From an uncultured Lachnospiraceae bacterium (GTDB lineage Bacteria > Bacillota > Clostridia > Lachnospirales > Lachnospiraceae), in assembly GCA_937950565.1 (NCBI GenBank), contig CALFCS010000111.1:1-5891 (forward strand): 5,891 nucleotides of DNA, written 5' to 3'. Positions 1 through 4,984 of this stretch are shown here, piece after piece. A program made the position numbers and the translations under genes. The notes beneath the pieces are model-generated. The model ran no database searches and was not told the DNA's origin. It saw only the letters and a program-made list of their open reading frames with translations. Numbering within the stretch: position 1 is the first letter of the stretch; every line of letters starts with the position of its first letter.

Positions 1-158
1 TATTGTAAGTTCCTTGGATAACAGTGCTCCCAGCAGACGGTGCAGTTCATACGTGTCATCATGTTTCGGCAGATTTTACATCTGGAAAATGGACAAAACC
101 TCCAAATTTTCCGTATGCTTTGAGCTTTAATCGCATATCTAAGCGATTTTTCGTCCAT
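1..158 (-). pseudogene. Disrupted protein fragment at the left edge, possibly the C-terminal part of an Rpn/PD-(D/E)XK-type protein
   Basis: Reading leftward from position 63, one frame gives a protein-like stretch containing YELHRLLGALLSKELTI, still open at the window edge. Upstream in the same frame comes NLEVLSIFQM, then a TAA stop at 76-78, then NLPKHDD. A further stop lies a little upstream, and the preceding ATG (156-158, MDEKSLRYAIKA) is in another frame and has no visible ribosome binding site. The pattern suits a coding region broken by a nonsense codon and at least one frameshift. The phrase 'LHRLLGALLSKELT' recalls the C-terminal part of Rpn / PD-(D/E)XK nuclease-transposase proteins common in Lachnospiraceae, but this is recall without alignment. 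The fragment could also be an intact unrelated gene whose start lies inside 1-63. The family assignment is weak; the disruption is directly visible. Confidence 0.35.
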
Positions 159-183
159 AAATACATATATTTTTGATTTTATA

Positions 184-723
184 CTAGCGGTTCAATTCAA
201 TATAATCTATTGCCTGTTTCCACCCATGACCAGGCGCATCATCGCCCCAATACCTGCTGGTTATCTCATCCAATTCGTCTACACACTTTTGCAGCTTTTT
301 TATATTGGCTTTGCGCTCCTCCCGCGTTATAGTTTTCAAGCTTTCATTCTTTACTTTATATGCCATGCTTTGTAAAAAATTAACAATATCAAAATATTCC
401 TCTGAATCTTCAAATCTCGTGTCTCCGGGAAAGCAGTCAATTACCTTTTCAAAAGCTGTTTTCATATCTTCTGCCCCTGCCTGGCTTAATGTCTCAGCAA
501 TATAAGGTACAAATTGCACCATTTCGCACATTATAAACCACCAGCCTTCGTATCTCCAATTTCCAATCAGATTAACAAGAATATGTAAATGAAATAACTG
601 TGGTGTAACCAGATTCTTTATATCCAATAGTGAACCTTTCTCCCATAAACAATCTGATTTCACTGCAAGAACACTCTCATCTATATCTTTAACATCACCA
701 TAGAACTCTTTTATCGTAATCAT
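184..723 (-). CDS. DMP19/DUF4375-like hypothetical protein (179 aa)
   Basis: The protein is soluble and acidic, with no signal peptide or membrane segment. Residues 40-100 hold the most recognisable part: a helix, then NWRYEGWWFI (55-64), then a helical stretch PYIAETLSQAGAEDM followed by FEKVIDCFPG (91-100). This order (aromatic/glycine motif, then a helix carrying 'GA', then 'CFPG') resembles the DMP19 / DUF4375 family, whose members contain an 'NGGF..' motif followed by 'AL..IGA.....l..A...FP'. That match is inferred from memory. The C-terminal third is a charged helix (about 133-157) followed by YWGDDAPGHGW. The family's biochemical role is unclear; DMP19 was proposed as a DNA-mimic protein in Neisseria, which does not transfer safely here. 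The ATG start is supported by GAAAGG upstream, and a promoter-like sequence lies at 764-792. It appears to be a single-gene transcript. Confidence 0.7.
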   Translation of the reverse strand: MITIKEFYGDVKDIDESVLAVKSDCLWEKGSLLDIKNLVTPQLFHLHILVNLIGNWRYEGWWFIMCEMVQFVPYIAETLSQAGAEDMKTAFEKVIDCFPGDTRFEDSEEYFDIVNFLQSMAYKVKNESLKTITREERKANIKKLQKCVDELDEITSRYWGDDAPGHGWKQAIDYIELNR

Positions 724-763
724 ATAATTTTACCTTTCGTACAGAAATTTTAATAATTAACAT

Positions 764-792
764 TATATATGCCTAATCTATCTCCCTCTCAA
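764..792 (-). promoter_or_regulatory. Probable sigma-A-type promoter of the DMP19-like gene
   Basis: On the minus strand TTGAGA (787-792) is followed after 17 nt by TATATA (764-769), with an overlapping TATAAT at 762-767. This leaves a leader of roughly 30-40 nt before the ATG at 723, with an AAAGG ribosome binding site inside it. The spacing and hexamers fit the housekeeping consensus. The call rests on sequence match only. Confidence 0.5.
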
Positions 793-881
793 CAACCACC
801 TCACAATAGACGGTTTTATTTCAAAGGTTTCACAAAGGTCTGCCAGTACATGCGGATAGCAGTTTGCCATGCCAATTCTTA

Positions 882-1429
882 TTATCTTAACCAGTTTATT
901 ATTTCTTTTTCAGACTGTTCAAACGCCGCCATACATTCCTTTTTGTGTTTCCCAAAGCTTTTATACATCATGCCGACAAGCGGAATCATGCGGTATAATC
1001 TCCGGCCACGCTTCGTCTGCACCTCCCGCAATCATCAATATTCTTGCATTTGTCTTTTTGATCTCTAAATGTGCTTTTTCTTCCGCCGCCTTATCCTGAT
1101 AAGCTTCATAATACGCAAGCCACATGCCCATAACTTTGTGCGAAACGCTTTCTGTTTTGTAGTATTTTGAAGCCTTTCATTTCCAGCGGACATCTGTCGG
1201 GCGTGTCCGGAAGCCCCTCTGCGCCAAACAATGATACGGCTAAGCCGGTGAATCCATAATCCGCAAACCGCTCTGCTATTTTAATCCCCGGAAGAAAGCT
1301 CTGCTCTCCGCCCATAATCACAATGACTGCTTTGCCGTTGGTCTGCTCCGGTTCTGCAAGATGTCCCACAAGACCATGTTCCTTCATATTAAAATTTATA
1401 TGTTTTAATTTTACTGCTGTCTTCTTCAT
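882..1429 (-). pseudogene. Decayed alpha/beta hydrolase (BAAT / dienelactone-hydrolase-like), frameshifted with internal deletions
   Basis: Three minus-strand frames carry successive parts of one protein. Segment 1 (1429 to about 1150) starts with ATG behind AGGGGAAG and reads AVIVIMGGEQSF...IAERFADYGFTGLAVSLFGAEGLP...CPLEM, the N-terminal half of a BAAT-C / dienelactone-hydrolase fold; this frame stops at 1106. Segment 2 (about 1134-1003) gives MWLAYYEAYQDKAAEE and ILMIAGGADEAWP, the strand and acidic residue before the last part of the fold. Segment 3 (about 998-882), in a third frame, gives LYRMIPLVGMMYKSFGKHKK and ends EIINWLR. Intact relatives have a nucleophile elbow (GxSxG) between segments 1 and 2 and a histidine-containing stretch between 2 and 3; neither is visible. 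The gene is therefore almost certainly inactive. Such proteins act as acyl-CoA thioesterases or ester hydrolases. It lies 46 nt downstream of the EF-Tu-domain-like gene and may once have shared its transcript. Confidence 0.8.
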
Positions 1430-1475
1430 GCTTTCTTCCCCTTATCTCATATCATGCGTTGGCTGTCCTGCCCCT

Positions 1476-1754
1476 TTAAATGTCCTTTCCAATAATTTTT
1501 CCAGTCCCAACCTTGTGTCCGCCCTCCATAATCGAAAACGTTGCTCCGACACTGACCTCACTATAATGATACTCCTCAAATGTAAATTTTATAATCGCCG
1601 GAATCGGAACATCAAATCGGTCAGCCTGCAATTCAACAAATGTAATTCCCCAGTAATTTCCCGCGTTATCAAAAACAGCATCGGGTCGGTATCCCACTTG
1701 CGGCAGACTGCTTCGCTGTCCGGCATAAAAAAAGACTTCTGCTAATAAGTACAT
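1476..1754 (-). CDS. Small stand-alone protein resembling EF-Tu domain 3 (92 aa)
   Basis: The predicted protein follows the pattern of the C-terminal beta-barrel domain (domain 3) of elongation factor Tu. GYRPD (21-25) matches the GYRPQFYF segment of EF-Tu, and VGATFSIMEGGHKVGTGKII (69-88) matches the 'GLRFAIREGGRTVGAGVV' segment. No GTPase domain is present, and none fits in the available sequence. Free-standing domains of this type occur in many Firmicutes and have no assigned role that I know; EF-Tu domain 3 contacts aminoacyl-tRNA and EF-Ts, but that does not establish function here. The ATG is preceded by CGGAGAAACACACC, a good ribosome binding site, and by a promoter-like sequence at 1781-1808. 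The downstream neighbour is the decayed hydrolase. Confidence 0.72.
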   Translation of the reverse strand: MYLLAEVFFYAGQRSSLPQVGYRPDAVFDNAGNYWGITFVELQADRFDVPIPAIIKFTFEEYHYSEVSVGATFSIMEGGHKVGTGKIIGKDI

Positions 1755-1780
1755 GGTGTGTTTCTCCGTTTACTTTTTCT

Positions 1781-1808
1781 GTTATATAAAATAAATAGTG
1801 TTTGTAAA
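1781..1808 (-). promoter_or_regulatory. Probable promoter of the EF-Tu-domain-like gene
   Basis: On the minus strand TTTACA (1803-1808) is separated by 16 nt from TATAAC (1781-1786), about 27 nt upstream of the ATG at 1754. It lies in the 115-nt gap between this gene and the HAD phosphatase, a plausible place for a new transcription start. I see no strong hairpin terminator for the HAD gene in the gap, so some read-through is possible. Confidence 0.45.
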
Positions 1809-1869
1809 TTAAGTAATTATTCATTTACCTATTCTATATCTGAAATCGTGCCGATAAAAAAAACTTTCC

Positions 1870-2517
1870 TTATACAATTTCCAATAATTCGCTTATGTCA
1901 TCAATTACCCAATCTGCTCCCGCCTCTAACAAACTATTTTTGCCTGAAACCCCATAGGTTACTCCACATGTATACACACCTGCATTTTTGCCCATAAGTA
2001 TATCAAATGGCATATCCCCAACGACTAAAGTGTCCTGTGCATTATATGACAACTCATTTAATGTCTTTTTTACCGGTTCTGCATTAGGCTTATGCAAAGT
2101 AGTATCTTCTGCTGCTAACAAATACGAAAAATATTTTGCAATGTTCATGCTTTCAAGAAAACCAAGTAATGAATCTCGTCCTCTTGAAGTAGCAATTGTG
2201 CAAACAATACCTTTTTCATTTAATCTGTTTAATGTTTCAATCATATTAGGAAATAATAACGGCGGGATTGTTTTCTTGGTTTCATCAAAAATTTCACGAT
2301 ATTTTTTCATACATAAATCAATCATATCATCTGACAATTCCGGACATAACTTCTGAAATCCTATTTTTGCTGACATACCAATTGTATCGGCACAAGCCTG
2401 TTCTTCTGCCACATCTAATCCCATCTGACGTAATGTTTCCTGTTTTGAAACTACAATCGTCTTTTTGGTATCCATTATCGTTCCATCAAAATCAAATATT
2501 ATAAGTTTTATATTCAT
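1870..2517 (-). CDS. HAD-superfamily hydrolase, phosphoglycolate-phosphatase-like (215 aa)
   Basis: All four HAD motifs are present: motif I DFDGT (nucleophile D9, acid/base D11), motif II with T110 in IATSRGR, motif III with K143 in LHKPN, and motif IV GDMPFD (D168, D172). A helical cap domain (about residues 16-90) sits between motifs I and II, the class-I cap arrangement of phosphoglycolate phosphatase, beta-phosphoglucomutase and PpaX-like enzymes. Length is typical. The expected activity is Mg2+-dependent phosphate-monoester hydrolysis in the cytoplasm; the substrate cannot be told from sequence. The ATG has AGGTAT about ten bases upstream, with GAGGG farther up. It lies only 22 nt after the HEPN gene, so it is probably co-transcribed with the MNT-HEPN pair, although a functional link is only inference. 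Confidence 0.88.
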   Translation of the reverse strand: MNIKLIIFDFDGTIMDTKKTIVVSKQETLRQMGLDVAEEQACADTIGMSAKIGFQKLCPELSDDMIDLCMKKYREIFDETKKTIPPLLFPNMIETLNRLNEKGIVCTIATSRGRDSLLGFLESMNIAKYFSYLLAAEDTTLHKPNAEPVKKTLNELSYNAQDTLVVGDMPFDILMGKNAGVYTCGVTYGVSGKNSLLEAGADWVIDDISELLEIV

Positions 2518-2539
2518 AATTTGTATACCTGTTTTCCCT

Positions 2540-2941
2540 CTAATCCCCTAGTTTTTTCACGACTTCCTCAAACTCATAAAACAAATCAATATACTTTTCA
2601 ACAATTGTATTGCAGTGCTTTTTTACAATTTCACAATCATAATCATGCGCAAGTTCATTTCTCACTTTTAACATATCCATCCATGCATCATCTGAAATTA
2701 AATTTGCCTTAAAAGCTTCCCGCAGGACTTCCCTTGGCGAGCCTGCCACAAAACCTGTTATCGCGTAATACTGCACCAGTATATCTTTCATAACCTTCCA
2801 TGACAAATCAAATGTTATACTAAATTTAGCACTTGTCCCACTTAATACAAAAGAATCTGATAAATCTCTTTCCCTTGCCTCCGACAACGCCTCCAGTGAA
2901 TTACAAAAAGATTTAAAACGTCTGCTAAATTTTTCGTCCAT
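2540..2941 (-). CDS. HEPN-domain protein of the HI0074 / nucleotidyltransferase-substrate-binding family (putative toxin of an MNT-HEPN pair)
   Basis: This all-helical protein carries RNELAHDY near the C-terminus, matching the HEPN signature R-x4-H-x-Y. It also has the HI0074-family segments FDLSWKVMKD, SPREVLREAFKANLI and DDAWMDMLK. HEPN proteins of this kind form a complex with a minimal nucleotidyltransferase. In the characterised MntA-HepT (type VII) systems the HEPN member is an RNase toxin, and the MNT member adds AMP to the tyrosine of R-x4-H-x-Y to silence it. The conserved tyrosine is present here, but the match is closer to HI0074 (PF08780) than to HepT proper (DUF86), so the same chemistry is an inference. 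I prefer the ATG at 2941 (133 aa): GGAGG lies 12 nt upstream, whereas the longer 2971 start has no properly spaced site. It overlaps the MNT gene by 17 nt, suggesting translational coupling. Confidence 0.85.
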   Translation of the reverse strand: MDEKFSRRFKSFCNSLEALSEARERDLSDSFVLSGTSAKFSITFDLSWKVMKDILVQYYAITGFVAGSPREVLREAFKANLISDDAWMDMLKVRNELAHDYDCEIVKKHCNTIVEKYIDLFYEFEEVVKKLGD

Positions 2942-3194
2942 ATTGCTTAATATCCTCCAATAACAATTCATTCCTGCAAGTATCCATATTTAATAAATCC
3001 ACGCTGTAAAGTGTCGGCAGTTCTTCTATTTTTTCAACAAGTTCGTCAAAACATTCCACTCCTGACACCGCTATATCAATATCACTGCGTTCTCTGGCTG
3101 TCCCCTTTGCCCTTGAACCATATAAAATCACTTCATCTGCCTGAAAATCCCTGCACAGCTTTGAAACCTCACATATCACTTCATCTGCTTTCAT
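2925..3194 (-). CDS. Minimal nucleotidyltransferase (MNT, MntA/HI0073-like), putative antitoxin
   Basis: The 89-residue protein has the nucleotidyltransferase signature GSRAKGTARERSDID (residues 26-40), exactly G-S-x10-D-x-D. D38 and D40 are the metal-binding acids, and D66 in SVDLLNM is a likely third carboxylate. The size is that of a catalytic core without extra domains, as in HI0073 and MntA. Such proteins transfer AMP from ATP; in MntA-HepT modules they adenylylate the partner HEPN toxin. The start at 3194 is favoured over the ATG at 3260 because AGGTGA lies five bases upstream, and the longer version adds 22 residues with no family resemblance. The gene precedes and overlaps the HEPN gene, the usual MNT-then-HEPN order of the HI0073/HI0074 type. 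No clear promoter hexamers are visible, but a 12-nt AT palindrome lies at 3245-3256. Confidence 0.86.
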   Translation of the reverse strand: MKADEVICEVSKLCRDFQADEVILYGSRAKGTARERSDIDIAVSGVECFDELVEKIEELPTLYSVDLLNMDTCRNELLLEDIKQYGRKI

Positions 3195-3244
3195 CAAAAT
3201 CACCTGCCCAATATTCTTATATCCTAAAACATGTACTGTATCTT

Positions 3245-3256
3245 TAATATATATTA
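3245..3256. repeat. Perfect 12-nt AT-only palindrome upstream of the MNT gene
   Basis: TAATATATATTA is its own reverse complement and lies 50 nt upstream of the MNT start. It could be a promoter element or operator for the MNT-HEPN genes. In an AT-rich intergenic stretch it may equally be chance. Confidence 0.25.
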
Positions 3257-3289
3257 TCAAAAAAAAGCACTTCCGTATAGCACAAATAG

Positions 3290-3340
3290 TAACAAGCGGT
3301 CAGCCAAGTCAAATGACAACGGTGAGCTGAGCGCCTGTTA
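3290..3340. repeat. Long imperfect inverted repeat (15-bp arms, two mismatches) between the LuxR remnant and the MNT gene
   Basis: TAACAAGCGGTCAGC (3290-3304) pairs with GCTGAGCGCCTGTTA (3326-3340), with 13 of 15 positions complementary. The 21-nt loop contains a further small GTCA/TGAC stem. Neither strand shows a run of T directly after the hairpin, so it does not look like a standard intrinsic terminator. It lies just downstream of the LuxR remnant's stop codon and upstream of the MNT gene. It could be a degenerate terminator, a remnant of a small mobile element, or a regulatory hairpin. Confidence 0.5.
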
Positions 3341-3354
3341 TTATTTACCATTAT

Positions 3355-3555
3355 TTACATATTCCGCAGCTCCTCCCGGCTCCCTATCTCCAGTTTTTCA
3401 AAAATATGCTGCATATGTTTTTTGACTGTCGTTTCGGAAATGACCAGTTCTTCTGCAATTTCCTTATTAGAGCGCCCGGAACATGCCAGTCTTGCAACCT
3501 CTGCCTCCCTCTGGGTCAGTCCTTTTCCTTTCTGCCGCTTCCTGCGGCGGTTAAT
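3355..3555 (-). pseudogene. Isolated LuxR-type helix-turn-helix domain lacking its N-terminal part and a start codon
   Basis: The open frame from the TAA at 3556-3558 to the TAA at 3355-3357 encodes a basic lead-in (RRRKRQKGKG), then LTQREAEVARLACSG, RSNKEIAEELVISETTVKKH and MQHIFEKLEIGSREELRNM. This is a textbook LuxR/NarL (GerE) DNA-binding domain, with the 'LT.RE.EV' start, the 'NKEIA..L.IS..TVK.H' helix-turn-helix and the 'I..KL.I.sR.EL' end. No ATG, GTG or TTG precedes the domain in this frame, and no receiver or membrane part is recognisable in the roughly 45 nt up to the upstream terminator hairpin. I read it as the 3' remnant of a regulator gene whose front was lost. An alternative is initiation at the ATT at 3553-3555, with AGGTG upstream at poor spacing, giving a DNA-binding-only protein of about 67 residues; I consider that unlikely. 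Confidence 0.75.
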
Positions 3556-3599
3556 TTATTTTGTTTACACCTTTTATTTATCAAATCCGGCTGAAAATG

Positions 3600-3634
3600 A
3601 AAATACTACCATAGACGAATCCTGGTAGTATTTT
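3600..3634 (-). terminator. Strong, possibly bidirectional intrinsic terminator
   Basis: The arms AAAATACTACCA (3600-3611) and TGGTAGTATTTT (3623-3634) pair perfectly over 12 bp around an 11-nt loop. The hairpin lies 22 nt past the stop of the four-helix membrane protein gene, as expected for the end of the antiporter-ykgJ-lgt transcript. On the minus strand the final arm ends in TTTT, followed by CATTTTC. On the plus strand five T follow the GTAGTA of the arm, so it could work in both directions. Confidence 0.75.
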
Positions 3635-3656
3635 TAGTAGTATCTTTATTTTTTGC

Positions 3657-4145
3657 CTATTTTAAGCCTTTTTTCATGCGTTCAATCTCCGCATCCAGTG
3701 AATCCTGTGTTGAATCTTCACCGACTGCATCTTTCTTTTTCCCCTTATGCTTTTCTTCCTTATATGCATCGGAGAATAAGACCTTTGCAACAAATCCTGC
3801 TCCGCCAAAAATCAGCACGAGCATAATAACCCATTCATACATCGATATTGAAACCATGTAAATATTTGTATTTAAAATAATGGATGCTACAATCAAAATG
3901 ACACTCAATGCCGTAAACAACTTCGATGCAAAAGAGGCTCCGCTTGCGAACATCCATATAATACCGATAATAAACGGAATCATAATCATCCCCGAATTCA
4001 GACGGACACCACCAAGCATAATTGTTCCACCGTAACCGAACCAGCCGGACGATACAACCACTTTCTGGGATAAAATAAACAACCCCACAATCAACATAAC
4101 AACTCCGGCTACAAACTGTTTTAATTCATTTTTTGCACTTTTCAT
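3657..4145 (-). CDS. Four-helix integral membrane protein of unknown function (162 aa)
   Basis: Four hydrophobic segments are visible at about residues 11-27, 52-68, 73-92 and 103-124. They are followed by a strongly charged, probably cytoplasmic tail with a lysine cluster (EEKHKGKKKD, 130-139) and an acidic-basic helix ending ERMKKGLK. The stretch between helices 1 and 2 is glycine-rich (SSGWFGYGG...LGGVRLNSG) and may form a short external loop. I see no catalytic motif, lipobox or cleavable signal peptide, and I do not recognise the family. The ATG is preceded by AAGGGG with good spacing. The gene lies 47 nt downstream of lgt and directly before the terminator at 3600-3634, so it is probably the last gene of that transcript. 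A role in envelope biology is suggested only by the neighbour. Confidence 0.78.
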   Translation of the reverse strand: MKSAKNELKQFVAGVVMLIVGLFILSQKVVVSSGWFGYGGTIMLGGVRLNSGMIMIPFIIGIIWMFASGASFASKLFTALSVILIVASIILNTNIYMVSISMYEWVIMLVLIFGGAGFVAKVLFSDAYKEEKHKGKKKDAVGEDSTQDSLDAEIERMKKGLK

Positions 4146-4192
4146 ACACTACCCCTTTTCTCCTTTGAAATTTTACTCCGTATCCTGTTCTT

Positions 4193-4963
4193 TTACTTTA
4201 CCGGATTCTTTTTTCTATGGTAAACCATCAGCGTTACCCCAAGCGCCACGATAAAAACGGAAATAAACTGGGAGGTGGACAAAAATCCGACCGCCCCGCG
4301 GTAATCATTTCTTAAAAACTCAATCAGAAATCTTCCGATACCGTACAGCAGTAAATAAATACTGCCGATATCGCCTGTTATCAGCTTTTTCTGCTGATAT
4401 AAAAAACGGTGTGCAATCCATATCAGGATTGCGGCAATCAAAAAATCCCCTGCTGCTGAAAGAAGCTGTGTCGGAATAATCTTTATGCCTGACGGCGCCA
4501 TGCTGTCTGCGGGAAATGTAATACCCCATGCGGCCGTTGTTTCCCGTCCGTAACAGCAGCCTGCCAAAAAGCAGCCGATTCTGCCAAAGCCCTGTGCAAG
4601 TGCCACTTCCGGCATGATTAAATCAAAATACTCCAAAAATACGAGTTTTTTTACTTTGCAGTAAATCCACGCCGCAAGCACCCCCGCAATAATGCCGCCG
4701 TAAACAACAAAGCCCTCAGACCCCAAAACCGCAAGCGGGTCTTTTAAGAAATCCTTAAAGCTTACAATCACATACAAAATCTTTGCGCCTAAGAAGCCGC
4801 AGATAATCGCAAGAATTGCGATATCAATCACGGATTCGTCTTTCAACTCCAGCTTTTTTGCCCGCTTACAGCCAAGCACCAGCGCCAGAAGAAATCCCAG
4901 TCCAATCATAAAGCCATATCCGCGTACATGAAAATTTCCGATTTGAAACAAGTCGATTTTCAT
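4193..4963 (-). CDS. lgt: Prolipoprotein diacylglyceryl transferase (divergent Lgt)
   Basis: Lgt is a membrane enzyme that moves diacylglycerol from phosphatidylglycerol to the lipobox cysteine of prolipoproteins. The length (256 aa) and multi-helix profile fit the family. Recognisable segments are RGYGFMIGLGF (14-24), VVYGGIIAG (86-94), GFGRIGCFLAGCCYGR (125-140), PTQL (164-167) and the late GIGRFLIEFLRND (208-220), whose R211 and E215 correspond to the essential R239/E243 region of E. coli Lgt. Two positions differ from the classical enzyme: Y88 replaces the histidine of the 'HGG' motif, and C131 replaces the asparagine of GRxxN, so the standard GRxGNFxNxE signature is not matched. The GRIGCFLAGCCYG form is, to my recollection, widespread in Clostridia annotated as Lgt. 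The start has AGAGGAAA upstream. The gene lies between the ykgJ-like gene (21 nt) and the four-helix membrane protein (47 nt). Confidence 0.88.
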   Translation of the reverse strand: MKIDLFQIGNFHVRGYGFMIGLGFLLALVLGCKRAKKLELKDESVIDIAILAIICGFLGAKILYVIVSFKDFLKDPLAVLGSEGFVVYGGIIAGVLAAWIYCKVKKLVFLEYFDLIMPEVALAQGFGRIGCFLAGCCYGRETTAAWGITFPADSMAPSGIKIIPTQLLSAAGDFLIAAILIWIAHRFLYQQKKLITGDIGSIYLLLYGIGRFLIEFLRNDYRGAVGFLSTSQFISVFIVALGVTLMVYHRKKNPVK

Positions 4964-4984
4964 TGATGTTTCCTCTCTTTCTGG

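Noticed and set aside
769..1099. Plus-strand frames opposite the end of the hydrolase remnant
   Set aside because: The minus strand here carries clear hydrolase C-terminal sequence in two frames; the plus-strand products look random.
1323..1745. Plus-strand open frame of 140 codons across the hydrolase remnant and the EF-Tu-domain-like gene
   Set aside because: It overlaps two recognisable minus-strand coding sequences on the opposite strand, and the translated product looks random.
1755..1869. Possible terminator after the HAD gene (T-rich run just past its stop)
   Set aside because: A run of T is present on the minus strand, but no stem of useful length precedes it.
1988..2356. Plus-strand open frame of 122 codons inside the HAD gene
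   Set aside because: It is antisense to a protein with all four HAD motifs and shows no recognisable domain or ribosome binding site.
2540..2971. Longer HEPN start at 2971 (143 residues)
   Set aside because: The only purine-rich sequence lies almost against the ATG, while the ATG at 2941 has GGAGG upstream and gives the usual family N-terminus.
2925..3260. Longer MNT start at 3260 (111 residues)
   Set aside because: The start at 3194 has AGGTGA at ideal spacing; the extra 22 residues have no family resemblance and would cover the AT-rich upstream region.
4320..4529. Second minus-strand frame of 69 codons inside lgt
   Set aside because: It is an out-of-frame shadow of the transmembrane core of lgt, with no independent support.
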